From positions 1,674,001 to 1,738,000 of the forward strand of contig NZ_CP061498.1 in NCBI RefSeq assembly GCF_014681765.1: a stretch of 64,000 nucleotides of DNA. Direction: 5' to 3'. Source of the DNA: Roseicitreum antarcticum. Its GTDB lineage: Bacteria; Pseudomonadota; Alphaproteobacteria; Rhodobacterales; Rhodobacteraceae. Numbering within the stretch: position 1 is the stretch's first letter; each line of letters opens with the position of its first letter. Below the pieces are notes generated by a model. The model saw only the letters and a program-made list of their open reading frames with translations. It did not search any database and had not been told where the DNA came from. Positions 7,247 through 15,590 of the stretch are shown here, piece after piece. The position numbers and the translations under genes are program-made.

Positions 7247-8527
7247 CTAGCTCAGCGCCTCCATCGTGCCGCCGGTGGGGATGTTGGGCGCGGTCTGGTT
7301 GTCGACGATGGTCAGATCGAAGGTGCCATCGTCTTGCCGCCGCCATTGCCCGCCCACCAAGGGGGTCTTGCAGATGTTCTGCGCAGCAAAGGGCGGCACG
7401 CCGGTGCCGTCCCAGGCGACCCGGCCGACGATGGTGTTCAGATCGGTTGCCGCGATGGTTTCGGCCATCGCCTCGGGGTCGGTCGGATCGCCGGCGCGTT
7501 TGATCGCATCGGTCGCCACCTCGAACAGCGAGTGGATGAAGCCGATGGGCTGGGTCCAGGGGCGCCCGGTGAAATCGGTAAAGCCCGCGGCCAGATCGGC
7601 GGCACTTTCGCCGGTCAGGGACGAGGAGAAGGGGTGGTGGGGCGACCACCAGACCTCGGACGAGAGGTTGTGCCCATTCTCGCCCAGCGCCTCGACCGCT
7701 TGCGGGAACAGCAGCGCCTTGGCCACTGTGGCGGCCTTTGGCATGAAGCCCTGCTGGCGCGCCTGATTCCAGAAAGTGGTGAAGTCGGGCGGGATCACGA
7801 CGCCGGTGACGATCTCGGCATTCGCGGCGCGGAAAGCGTTGATCTGGGCGCTGAAATCGTCGCTGAGGTTCTGGTAGCGTCCGGGGTCGATCGTCTCGTA
7901 CCCCGCTGCGGCGAAGCCGGGCGCGACGCCGTTCTGCGGATCGCCCCAGGCATTTCCGTCGGCATCGTTGGGGAACAGGCCGCCGACCATCTTGTTGGTG
8001 TCCAGCTGGTTCCACATGTTGGTGAAGACCGAGATCACATCCTCCAGCCCCCAGAAATAGTGGAAGGCAAAGTCGAACGGGCGCCAGCTTTCGGGCGCGC
8101 CGGGGTTGCCCTGCTGGCCAATGAAGAACGGCTGCCAGGGTGCCTTGGTCGAGATCACGGGGATGCCCTCGCTTTCGCAGACCGTGGCGACGGGGTTCGT
8201 CGTCTCGGGCGTCGAGGCGACCAGCATCAGGTGGATGCCATCGTCGATGATGAGTTCTTGCGCGACGGTGGCGGCGCGGTTGGGGTTGGACTGGCTGTCC
8301 TTGACGATGACCTCGACCTCCAGCCCCTCGGCGCGCATGCGGGTCGCGAACATATCGAGGGTGAAGGCATCCGCCTCGGCAAAGCCTGCAAGCGGGCCGG
8401 TCTGCGGGCTGACATAGCCGATGCGCACGGCGCGTGCCTGCGCGATGGCGGGCATGGCGAGGCCCGAGGCCCCGAGCAAAAGGCCCGTTGCGGCGGTGGA
8501 TTTTATCAATCTGCGTCTGGTGATCAT
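7247..8527 (-). CDS. Tat-exported periplasmic solute-binding protein (HAAT family)
   Basis: Periplasmic ligand receptor for the adjacent importer, 426 residues. The N-terminus MITRRRLIKS is a twin-arginine signal followed by a hydrophobic stretch and AIAQA. The mature part begins VRIGYVSPQTGPLAGFAE and has the Peripla_BP_6 two-lobe type. ATG 8527 is supported by GGAGGAG just upstream; the long in-frame extension to 8752 is Arg/Pro-rich and lies before this site. It sits between maleylacetate reductase and the transporter genes, so its ligand is probably an aromatic acid or phenol, by inference. Tat export suggests folding before secretion. Confidence 0.9.
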   Translation of the reverse strand: MITRRRLIKSTAATGLLLGASGLAMPAIAQARAVRIGYVSPQTGPLAGFAEADAFTLDMFATRMRAEGLEVEVIVKDSQSNPNRAATVAQELIIDDGIHLMLVASTPETTNPVATVCESEGIPVISTKAPWQPFFIGQQGNPGAPESWRPFDFAFHYFWGLEDVISVFTNMWNQLDTNKMVGGLFPNDADGNAWGDPQNGVAPGFAAAGYETIDPGRYQNLSDDFSAQINAFRAANAEIVTGVVIPPDFTTFWNQARQQGFMPKAATVAKALLFPQAVEALGENGHNLSSEVWWSPHHPFSSSLTGESAADLAAGFTDFTGRPWTQPIGFIHSLFEVATDAIKRAGDPTDPEAMAETIAATDLNTIVGRVAWDGTGVPPFAAQNICKTPLVGGQWRRQDDGTFDLTIVDNQTAPNIPTGGTMEALS

Positions 8528-8633
8528 GGCGGTCTCCTCCCTGAGAACGGATGGTCTTGAGAATTGATGGTTCAAGGTGCGGTCGTGCGGTACCTGCGCG
8601 GGGCTTCCGCGGCGGCGGTGTGGTGCCCCCTCC

Positions 8634-9704
8634 TTACGGGTCGGGGCGCGTGCCCTCCCATGCCGCTTGCAGCAGGGTGCGGATGTCGGCGGCGTCGAAG
8701 GGGCGCGGGTTGTGGTAGGGGTTTTGCGTGGCGATCTGTGCCGCGCGGTCAAGATCGGCCTTGGTCAGCCCCAGATCTTGCAAGCGCAGCGGCGCGCCTG
8801 CGTCACGGGCGAAATCCCACAGGCCACCGCCCACGCTGCCGCCGAACATTTCCGCCACCGGGGCCAGTTGCGCGGCGGTGGCCTGCGCGTTGAACCCGGC
8901 GGTATGGGGCAGCAGAATGGCATGGGTCTCTGCGTGGGGCAGGCCGAAGCTCCCGCCCAGCACATGCGCCAGCTTGTGGTGCAGCGCCATGCTGACATGA
9001 CCCAGCACAGTGGAACAGAGCCACGCGCCATAGAGCACATCAGCGCGCGCGTCCCTGTCCGTCGGCGCGTCGCGCAGCGCCGGCAGCCCGTCGCGGATCG
9101 CGCGGATCCCGGCGACGCCCATCATCGACAGGATCGGATTGCCGTCGGGGGCATAGAGGCCTTCGACCGCATGCGCGACGGCGTTCAGCGCCGACGTGAC
9201 GGTCATCGCGGCCGGCAGGCCCAGCGTCAGATCCACGTCATAGATCACAGTCTCGGGCCGGATTTCGGGGCCGCGTTGGGTGGTCTTGGCGCCCTTGTCG
9301 GTCTGGCCGAGGATGTCGGTCATCTCGGACCCCGCATAGGTGGTTGGGATCACCACCTGATCGGCGCCGGTATGCAATGCGATGGCCTTGCCCAGCCCGA
9401 TGGTGGAGCCACCGCCCAATGCGACGACGCAATCGGCACCGACCGCACGGAAGTGGGCCAGCGCGTCTTGCGTCACTTCTACCGGGGTGTGCATGGCGGC
9501 GTCGAAGAAGGTGCCTGCGGTCAGATCGCCCAAGGCGCGGGCAAGCGCCGCGCCATCATCCGCCTGCCCCGGCGTGGTCAGGACCAGCGCGCGCTTGTGG
9601 CCGAGACGTTCCACCTCGGCCCCTGCCTGCGCCAGCGTGCCCGCGCCGAAGACGACACGCGACGGAATGCCCGCGAATTCGAAGCCTTGCAATAGATCGG
9701 TCAT
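8634..9704 (-). CDS. Maleylacetate reductase
   Basis: Iron-containing alcohol dehydrogenase superfamily, 356 residues. It should reduce maleylacetate to 3-oxoadipate with NAD(P)H, the last step of the hydroxyquinol branch. The dinucleotide site GGGSTIGLGKAIA is near residue 97. The C-terminal half carries the His-rich core ALNAVAHAVEGL and HHKLAHVLGGSFGLPHAETHA. The assignment is strengthened by hydroxyquinol dioxygenase in the same operon. The start overlaps the stop of the hydrolase gene by four bases (ATGA). Confidence 0.9.
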   Translation of the reverse strand: MTDLLQGFEFAGIPSRVVFGAGTLAQAGAEVERLGHKRALVLTTPGQADDGAALARALGDLTAGTFFDAAMHTPVEVTQDALAHFRAVGADCVVALGGGSTIGLGKAIALHTGADQVVIPTTYAGSEMTDILGQTDKGAKTTQRGPEIRPETVIYDVDLTLGLPAAMTVTSALNAVAHAVEGLYAPDGNPILSMMGVAGIRAIRDGLPALRDAPTDRDARADVLYGAWLCSTVLGHVSMALHHKLAHVLGGSFGLPHAETHAILLPHTAGFNAQATAAQLAPVAEMFGGSVGGGLWDFARDAGAPLRLQDLGLTKADLDRAAQIATQNPYHNPRPFDAADIRTLLQAAWEGTRPDP

Positions 9705-10429
9705 GTATCCCCCTTGGTCAGGATGGGCGTGCCGTCACGCAGGGCGCCCAAGAAACCCGACAACGCTGCGATTTCGGTGTCAGTGACGGTATGCGGGCGG
9801 CCAGGAAAGATGTCGGCGCGCAGGCGCGCCCCCGCTCCGGTGAGGTCCGCGAGCATGCGGAAATACGCATCTGCCGGGATCCAGGGGTCCTCATCCCCGC
9901 AAGAGGCATAGACGGGCAGGCCTGCAAGGTCGCGGGTGGGCAGGCCGTCGGTGGGCAGGCCGACCCGGCAGCCGGTAAAGAGTGCGGCGGCATCGGGGAG
10001 GTCGGAGGTGGTCATCAGATATTCGATTGCAAGACAGGCCCCTTGGCTGAACCCCGCCAACACCAGCGGCACGCCGGGGCGTGTGGCGCGCAGATGCGCG
10101 ATCAGCCCCGTCAGCGTGTCCAGCCCGGCGGCAAGCTGGCTGCGGGTCTGAGGCGTCAGGGGGTCGATGGCGCGCGCGTCATACCAGCTCGCCCCAAGGG
10201 CCGCAGGCAGGGCGATACAGATGGTTTCGGGGTCCATGGCCGCAAGCGCCGTGGTGCCTTCATCCGGCGCGTCTGCATCGATGCCCCCCCCAGAAAACAT
10301 CCCCGCCAACATTCGCGACACGACCATTTCATCCATATCCGCCGGTGACTGGCCCCGGCCATGGATCAGGACACAGATTGCCTGCGCCTGCGCCAGATCG
10401 GCACCGAGGAATTTTGCGGATGTCGTCAT
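9701..10429 (-). CDS. Alpha/beta hydrolase, phospholipase/carboxylesterase family (MhqD-like)
   Basis: A 242-residue cytosolic serine hydrolase. The oxyanion region is LIHGRGQSP and the nucleophile elbow GFSQG. The Asp is in SCGDEDPWIP and the His in GRPHTVTD, completing a triad. It lies directly downstream of a VOC dioxygenase of MhqO type. In Bacillus an MhqO-like dioxygenase and an MhqD-like hydrolase belong to the same hydroquinone response, so a joint role in hydroquinone turnover is plausible. The actual substrate cannot be read from sequence. Confidence 0.82.
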   Translation of the reverse strand: MTTSAKFLGADLAQAQAICVLIHGRGQSPADMDEMVVSRMLAGMFSGGGIDADAPDEGTTALAAMDPETICIALPAALGASWYDARAIDPLTPQTRSQLAAGLDTLTGLIAHLRATRPGVPLVLAGFSQGACLAIEYLMTTSDLPDAAALFTGCRVGLPTDGLPTRDLAGLPVYASCGDEDPWIPADAYFRMLADLTGAGARLRADIFPGRPHTVTDTEIAALSGFLGALRDGTPILTKGDT

Positions 10430-10501
10430 GTAGTGTCCTGTTCTGTTGTTGCACGCAGATTGGTATGCGGGGCGGGCAACTGCCCTGCCCCGCGACCGGT
10501 T

Positions 10502-11461
10502 TCAGGAAAAGTCGGCGGGTTCCAGCCCGTCGATCAGCTCTTGCTTGCGATCCGCGAACCACGGCGGGAACACCAGCGTCGTGCCGATGGCATCGGCGGG
10601 CTCATCGCGCGCCCAGCCGCCCGGCACGGTCCAGGCCAGTTCGAACAGCGCCCCGCCCGGGGACCGGACGTAGCAGGATTTGAAGTACATTCGGTCCTTC
10701 TGTTCCGAGATGTCGGTGAAGCCCAGACCTTCGATGTGCGCGCGCAGCGCCAGCTGATTTTCCTCATCGCCGGTATTCAGCGCCAGATGGTGGATGGTCC
10801 CCCCCGACAGCGTCCAGGTGCCCTGCGGGCGGTCAGGTTCGTGCAGCACCTCGACCATGGCGCGGGGACCGTCGGCATTGGGGACCGAGAACAGCAGGCC
10901 TTCGTCGCTGTCGCCCTCTTTCTTCAGGGGCAAGGCGATCGTCAGGAAATCATCCATCGCGCTGCGGTCCATGACCGACACGGCCGCACCGTAGATGCCG
11001 CGAATGCCGTGATCGGTGCCGATGCCCTGTGCCTCATTGGTGATGGGGGTGCGGGTGTCGCCGGGGTTCTCGACCAGTTCATGCGGGATGCCGCAGGGAT
11101 GGTCGAAAGCCACGCGGTCCAGCCCGAAGCGCGTAAGCTTTGCCGCCGCAATCCCGCGTTCGTTCAGGCGGTTGACCCAGAACTCGGCCGCGCCGACCGG
11201 GATCGCCTGCTGCACGATCTTCGACTGGTTCGACCCGCGCCGCCCGTAGACGCCGGGCTTGCGAAAGGGAAAGGTGGTGATGATGGTCGAGGCATCGCCG
11301 TTCTTGCCGCCATAATACAGGTGGTAGACCGGGATGACACCGTCGAAAAGCACGGTGCGTTTGACCGAATGCAGGCCGAGTGTTTTGGTGTAAAAGTCGA
11401 AATCTTCCTGCGCGCCGTCGGTGGACAGGGTCAGGTGATGATACCCGCTTACCTTTGACAT
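10502..11461 (-). CDS. VOC-superfamily ring-cleaving dioxygenase (MhqO/hydroquinone dioxygenase-like)
   Basis: A 319-residue two-module glyoxalase-fold protein. The first module starts VSGYHHLTLSTDG and the second, after about residue 150, contains GTIHHLALNTGD and ends with GALFELAWT. The His-His-Glu set fits extradiol-type Fe(II) sites. The family includes hydroquinone-specific MhqO/MhqA enzymes. It would open hydroquinone to a semialdehyde that can flow to maleylacetate. It is second in the operon, 65 bp after hydroxyquinol dioxygenase. The family is sure; substrate is inferred from neighbours. Confidence 0.82.
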   Translation of the reverse strand: MSKVSGYHHLTLSTDGAQEDFDFYTKTLGLHSVKRTVLFDGVIPVYHLYYGGKNGDASTIITTFPFRKPGVYGRRGSNQSKIVQQAIPVGAAEFWVNRLNERGIAAAKLTRFGLDRVAFDHPCGIPHELVENPGDTRTPITNEAQGIGTDHGIRGIYGAAVSVMDRSAMDDFLTIALPLKKEGDSDEGLLFSVPNADGPRAMVEVLHEPDRPQGTWTLSGGTIHHLALNTGDEENQLALRAHIEGLGFTDISEQKDRMYFKSCYVRSPGGALFELAWTVPGGWARDEPADAIGTTLVFPPWFADRKQELIDGLEPADFS

Positions 11462-11526
11462 GGGGTGCCTCCTTTTGGGTCGTTTACTTGGGTTGAGCCG
11501 TGCCTTTCGGGCAGGCGGTGAAAGGG

Positions 11527-12441
11527 TCAGTCTGCCTGCGCGTCAGCGGTGTCGGGCGCGGCATCCGGCGCTGTGGGCGCCAGGGTAAAGCGATGTTCGG
11601 CGCACCAGTGCGGTACGGGCGCATTGGCGCCGCCGCGCGTACCTGGTTCGGCAGGTGTGAAATCAGCCAGCAATTGCGGATGCACGGCAAACAACGGGTC
11701 TTGGTCCAGCGCCGGGTCTGAACGGTCGAAGACATGCGTGGTCAGCGGCTGAAAGCCCGCCGCCGTGATCCGCACATGGATATGCGCGGGGCGGATCAGG
11801 CTGATCGCCAGCCGGGCCATCAACTGGCCCACCGGCCCGTCACCCGGCACCGCGTACCCCGCAGGCCGTACGGTGCGGATGGTCGCCCGGCCAAGCGCAT
11901 TGGCACGGAAGATGCCGCGCAGGTTGAACTCTGGCTGCTGGTCGGGGGCCTGGTTTTCATAAATGCCATCGGCATTGGCCTGCCACACCTCGATCTGCGC
12001 ATGGGGCACGGGCCGGGCGTCGAGATCCACCACGCTGGCGCGGAAGGTGAGCGGCTGGCCTTTTTGGTCGAGCGAAATCGACTCACCATCCCTGCGGCGC
12101 GGCGCATCGGCGCGGTAGAACGGCCCGGGAAGCGTGTTGGGCGTGGCGGCGACAGGGCGGCGGGACATCTGATTCTCGACCCCGCTGGTCAGGCCCAGCA
12201 CATCGGCCAGCAGCGCCCATTCCTGCCGCTGATCGGAACAGGCGTGCCCGACCTCGGTGGCGAATAGCAAGACGCCATGCAGCTCGGACCGGGTGATCGC
12301 GTAGGTGTCGATCAGCGCGTGCAGATCGGCCACGAAGGCCCCCAGTACGACCGCCAGCCGCGCATCTTCCGCCTGCGCCAGCCGCGCCGCGAAAGCATCC
12401 GCAGGGCGCAAGCCCAGGCTGCTGCTGATCCCCCCCTCCAT
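11527..12441 (-). CDS. Hydroxyquinol 1,2-dioxygenase (intradiol)
   Basis: Fe(III) intradiol dioxygenase of 304 residues that cleaves hydroxyquinol to maleylacetate. The N-terminal helical dimerisation domain covers about 1-95. The catalytic domain begins NTLPGPFYRADAP. Predicted iron ligands are Tyr161, Tyr196 (PAGYAVPGDGPVG), His220 and His222 (RPAHIHVRI), matching the Tyr-Tyr-His-His set of the family. GGGAGGG precedes ATG 12441. It is the first gene of the minus-strand catabolic operon and is divergent from a LysR gene only 96 bp away. Catechol-type substrates are possible, but maleylacetate reductase downstream favours hydroxyquinol. Confidence 0.9.
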   Translation of the reverse strand: MEGGISSSLGLRPADAFAARLAQAEDARLAVVLGAFVADLHALIDTYAITRSELHGVLLFATEVGHACSDQRQEWALLADVLGLTSGVENQMSRRPVAATPNTLPGPFYRADAPRRRDGESISLDQKGQPLTFRASVVDLDARPVPHAQIEVWQANADGIYENQAPDQQPEFNLRGIFRANALGRATIRTVRPAGYAVPGDGPVGQLMARLAISLIRPAHIHVRITAAGFQPLTTHVFDRSDPALDQDPLFAVHPQLLADFTPAEPGTRGGANAPVPHWCAEHRFTLAPTAPDAAPDTADAQAD

Positions 12442-12525
12442 TCCGACCCTCCCAAGTCGTCGTCTTCTAAATCACAGCCTAACCGGGAAAATCGGCATTG
12501 CGGTTTTAATCTTTGCCCCATAGCA

Positions 12526-12538
12526 TACCAAATTGTTA
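12526..12538. promoter_or_regulatory. LysR-type T-N11-A motif in the divergent promoter region
   Basis: Within ataccaaattgttat (12525-12539) there is a T-N11-A element with ATA/TAT arms. It overlaps the lysR start codon. It is the best LysR-box candidate in the 96-bp region shared with the dioxygenase operon and would fit autoregulation. Confidence 0.4.
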
Positions 12539-13488
12539 TGAAGTTTGAAGAACGTCACCTGGCTCAACTGGCCGCAGTGGTCGAAACCGGCAGCGTCAGC
12601 GACGGGGCCGCGCTGATTGGCCTGTCGCAGCCTGCGGTGTCACGCACCCTGTCGCAAATGGAAAAGCGGCTGGGACAACCGCTGTTCGAGGCCGGGCGCC
12701 GCCCGCTGGTGCCCACGCTGATCGGCCAGCAACTGGCGGCGCATGGCAAGGTGATCTGGCAGGCCTCGCGCAAGGCATCCGAGACGGTGCGCGGCTTTCA
12801 GCGCGGCAGCGTCGGCACCGTGCGGGTCGCGGGCGTGCCTTTCTTCATGGATGCGTTCATCAGCCAGATGATCGGCGAGTTTCAGCGGCTGGAACCCGAT
12901 ATCCGCGTCGATCAATCCTATGGAAACCTGCCGGAATTGCAGGCGGGGATAAAGTCGAACCAACTGGATCTGGCGATTTGTCCGATGGGGATTGTCGAGG
13001 CAGGGTCAGGGTTCGAATTCACGCCGATCCTGCCGGGGCGCAATATCGTCGCCTGCCGGACCGCGCATCCGCTGTTGAAGAAACGCGGCCTCAGTTCTAC
13101 CGACCTGCTGGATCATCCCTGGATCGCACCGCTGCCGGGATCGCCGCTACTGGCCGATCTGCACGCGATCTTGCTGTCCATCGGCATGTCCGAGATCAAC
13201 ATCCGCTATTCGGGCGGCTCGCTACTGTCGGTACTGAACTATCTGGAAGAAACGGATGCCCTGACGGTGATGCCGCATTCGGTGGTCTTTGCACTGCGCC
13301 GCGACCGGCAGGTGACGGTGCTGCCCGTGACCATCCCACAGCCGGAACGCACGCTGGGACTGCTGCGCATGGCAGGCGCGGCGCGGCTGCCTGCGTCGGA
13401 AAAGCTGCTGCGCCATATCGTGACGCGCTTTGGCGACCTGCGCCAGATGATCCAGCGCCATGAGAATGCAGTGGTATGGGGGATGTAG
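12538..13488 (+). CDS. LysR-family transcriptional regulator of the aromatic operon
   Basis: A 316-residue LysR regulator. The N-terminal winged helix-turn-helix (VVETGSVSDGAALIGLSQPAVSRTLSQMEKRLG) covers about 10-45. The effector-binding domain from about residue 95 has LysR_substrate features, including VRVAGVPFFMD and LDLAICPMG. ATG 12538 is chosen because the family N-terminus begins there; the long upstream frame overlaps the divergent dioxygenase. Position and orientation make it the probable activator of the hydroxyquinol operon, responding to an aromatic or muconate-like inducer. Confidence 0.88.
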   Translation: MKFEERHLAQLAAVVETGSVSDGAALIGLSQPAVSRTLSQMEKRLGQPLFEAGRRPLVPTLIGQQLAAHGKVIWQASRKASETVRGFQRGSVGTVRVAGVPFFMDAFISQMIGEFQRLEPDIRVDQSYGNLPELQAGIKSNQLDLAICPMGIVEAGSGFEFTPILPGRNIVACRTAHPLLKKRGLSSTDLLDHPWIAPLPGSPLLADLHAILLSIGMSEINIRYSGGSLLSVLNYLEETDALTVMPHSVVFALRRDRQVTVLPVTIPQPERTLGLLRMAGAARLPASEKLLRHIVTRFGDLRQMIQRHENAVVWGM

Positions 13489-13639
13489 CCGCTAGGTTCG
13501 GCGGCGGGGTTAAATTGCCGCTAACCACAACAAGCAGAAGTGACAGGGCCGCATGGGATTGAATTGGGCGCAAAGCGTTATTTAGTGTAAGGTGCACGCA
13601 CCGGCATCCTGCCGATCAACGATCTTATGGAGGACCGAT

Positions 13640-13831
13640 ATGACCAAACACATTCTGGACCACAACCGCACCGCGAGCCCGGCACGCACTGTCGCGTATC
13701 TGTCGATTGCGCAACAAGACGCCGTGCATAAGGCCGTGCGCACCTTGCGCAACCGTCACCGCGACGAACCCGATGGCCGCATGGGCCGCTATACCCGCAT
13801 TGCACGCGACCCCAAAGCCGAAATCATCTGA
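13640..13831 (+). CDS. Small conserved-looking protein of unknown function
   Basis: A 63-residue basic protein beginning MTKHILDHNR. A strong GGAGG lies seven bases before the ATG, which decides the start. It is rich in Arg and His with no membrane segment, Cys pair or recognised domain. The C-terminal half (RNRHRDEPDGRMGRYTRIARDP) is polar. It stands alone between the LysR gene and ilvE and is followed by a hairpin. I do not recognise a family. Confidence 0.6.
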   Translation: MTKHILDHNRTASPARTVAYLSIAQQDAVHKAVRTLRNRHRDEPDGRMGRYTRIARDPKAEII

Positions 13832-13834
13832 GGG

Positions 13835-13858
13835 GGCGCCATCCTGCGGGATGGTGCC
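13835..13858. terminator. Hairpin after the small protein gene
   Basis: Stem ggcgccatcc/ggatggtgcc (9 of 10 paired) with loop tgcg begins four bases after the stop codon. No T-tract follows, so termination efficiency is uncertain. Confidence 0.4.
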
Positions 13859-13964
13859 TGACCGCGCCAACGGACGGGTATTTCGCCGACAGTCTTTGGC
13901 GCCGATACAATCCCGGGTTGAATTGCCCGGGCGTTGGCTGTGATCACCGCACCTGACCGTGACG

Positions 13965-13995
13965 CGGTTACGCTGAAATATTTTCAGCGTAACCG
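13965..13995. terminator. 14-bp perfect inverted repeat between convergent genes
   Basis: Arms at 13965-13978 and 13982-13995 are perfectly complementary around a three-base tat loop. It stands 49 bp from the ilvE 3' end, between that gene and the convergent small gene. The AAA-TAT-TTT centre lacks a T-tract after the stem. A bidirectional terminator is the simplest reading; a protein-binding palindrome is possible. Confidence 0.5.
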
Positions 13996-14043
13996 ACATT
14001 CTCAGACACGCACTGGCGCTTGCACCAGCCCGCTGGCCAAGGT

Positions 14044-14913
14044 TCAGGCGCGGACCAGTTTCTCATAGGTCTCGGCGACCTCGCGGGTCATCTGGCCGAC
14101 CTGGAAGTGATAGTCACCGATCTGACCCACTGGCGTCACCTCTGCTGCCGTGCCGGTCAGCCAGCATTCCGAAAATGTCTCCAACTCATGCGCTTCGATA
14201 TAGCGCTCGTGCACGGTGATACCCATGCCTTGCAGCATCGCGATGACCGTCTGGCGGGTGATGCCGTTCAGGATGGCGTCGGGCAGCGGGGTGTGAACCT
14301 CACCGTCCTTGACGAAAAAGATGTTCGCGCCCGTGGCTTCGGCCACATAGCCGCGATAATCGTACATCATGGCGTCCGAGCAGCCCTTTGCCTCGGCCGC
14401 ATGTTTCGACATGGTGCAGATCATGTAGAGGCCCGCGGCCTTGGCGGCATGGGGAATGGTCTCGGGGCTGGGACGCTTCCATTTCGAGATATCCAGCTTC
14501 GCGCCCTGCATCTTCGCATCGCCGTAATACGCACCCCATTCCCAGCAGGCTATGGCCAGCCGGACCTTGTTGCGCTTGGCGGCGACGCCCATATCCTCGC
14601 CCGCGCCGCGCCATGCGATGGCACGCACATAGGCGTCTTTCAGGCCGTTGGCTTCCAGAACTTCGGTCTTGGCGGCCTCGATCTCGTCCACCGTATAGGG
14701 AATCGGCATGTCCAGAAGGTTGCCCGATTCCAGCAGCCGCGCGGAATGTTCACGGGATTTGAAGATCTTGCCGTTATAGCACCGCTCGCCCTCGAACACA
14801 GAAGAGGCATAATGCAGCGCATGGGTCAGGATATGCACATTGGCATCGCGCCAATCCACCAGCGTGCCGTCCATCCAGATATAACCGTCCCGGTCATCAT
14901 AAGCCCCAGCCAT
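14044..14913 (-). CDS. ilvE: Branched-chain amino acid aminotransferase
   Basis: Fold-type IV PLP transaminase of 289 residues that interconverts branched-chain 2-oxo acids with Val, Leu and Ile. The N-terminus is family-like (GTLVDWRDANVHILTHALHYASSVFEG). The PLP lysine is probably Lys158 in HAAKAAGLY, and the conserved Glu192 lies in YVAEATGANIFFVKDG. It is divergent from petP with a 167-bp promoter region between. The length is normal for the family. Confidence 0.93.
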   Translation of the reverse strand: MAGAYDDRDGYIWMDGTLVDWRDANVHILTHALHYASSVFEGERCYNGKIFKSREHSARLLESGNLLDMPIPYTVDEIEAAKTEVLEANGLKDAYVRAIAWRGAGEDMGVAAKRNKVRLAIACWEWGAYYGDAKMQGAKLDISKWKRPSPETIPHAAKAAGLYMICTMSKHAAEAKGCSDAMMYDYRGYVAEATGANIFFVKDGEVHTPLPDAILNGITRQTVIAMLQGMGITVHERYIEAHELETFSECWLTGTAAEVTPVGQIGDYHFQVGQMTREVAETYEKLVRA

Positions 14914-14987
14914 TGCGAACCCTCCGTTGCGTTCTCAGATATTGCGTCAACCGCCCCGCAACAGACATAAAGTTGCGAGAATTCGGG

Positions 14988-15003
14988 CAATCGCTAGCAA
15001 TTG
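14988..15003. promoter_or_regulatory. Near-perfect 16-bp palindrome, candidate PetP (MarR) operator
   Basis: CAATCGCTAGCAATTG pairs at 14 of 16 positions with its reverse complement. It lies just upstream of the petP promoter in the region shared with ilvE. MarR proteins commonly bind such palindromes near their own genes. Confidence 0.45.
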
Positions 15004-15007
15004 ATTC

Positions 15008-15036
15008 TTGGAAAGTCAACAAGACTGACATAAAAT
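15008..15036 (+). promoter_or_regulatory. Sigma-70-type promoter of petP
   Basis: A -35 element TTGGAA (15008-15013) and a -10 element TAAAAT (15031-15036) are separated by exactly 17 bp, 45 bp before the petP start. An AGTC-N5-GACT inverted repeat lies in the spacer. Confidence 0.55.
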
Positions 15037-15080
15037 GCAGCGGAGAGCGAAAAACGTGATCGGGCCGAAGGGGACAGACC

Positions 15081-15590
15081 ATGGCAGAAGGCGGCGCGGG
15101 CGCAGGCGGCGGGGAGAACCTGCTGTTCCTGACCGACGACCAGTTGCGCAAGGGGATCGAGGCGATGTTTTTCGCATATCGCGGCTTTACCGCCGACCCT
15201 GACCGCATCCTGGATGACCACGGCTATGGCCGGGCGCATCACCGGGCGCTGCATTTCATCAACCGATCACGGGGCACCACGGTGAACAACCTCCTGGCCG
15301 TGCTGGGCGTGACCAAGCAATCGCTGAACCGGGTCCTGCGCGCACTGATCGAAGACGGGCTGGTGGAACAGCGGGTCGGCCGCAAGGACCGGCGCGAACG
15401 CCACATGTTCCTGACCGACAGCGGCGCGGCGCTGGAACGCGCCCTGTCGGAAGCGCAGCGCGCCCGCATGCGCGCCGCCTACCGGGCCGCAGGCCCCGCC
15501 GCCGTGGCAGGCTTCCGGCAGGTGCTGGAGGCGATGATGGACGACGACATCCGCCACCAGTATCAGGCGATGAAGGACGCAAGATCATGA
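15081..15590 (+). CDS. petP: PetP-type MarR transcriptional regulator
   Basis: A 169-residue winged-helix regulator. The DNA-binding region (VNNLLAVLGVTKQSLNRVLRALIEDGLVEQ, then a basic wing RVGRKDRRERH) occupies about 72-115. AAGGGG precedes the ATG. The last codon overlaps the petR start by four bases (ATGA). This MarR-OmpR pair matches petP-petR of Rhodobacter capsulatus, linked there to cytochrome bc1 and respiratory function. The petABC genes themselves are not in this window. Confidence 0.82.
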   Translation: MAEGGAGAGGGENLLFLTDDQLRKGIEAMFFAYRGFTADPDRILDDHGYGRAHHRALHFINRSRGTTVNNLLAVLGVTKQSLNRVLRALIEDGLVEQRVGRKDRRERHMFLTDSGAALERALSEAQRARMRAAYRAAGPAAVAGFRQVLEAMMDDDIRHQYQAMKDARS

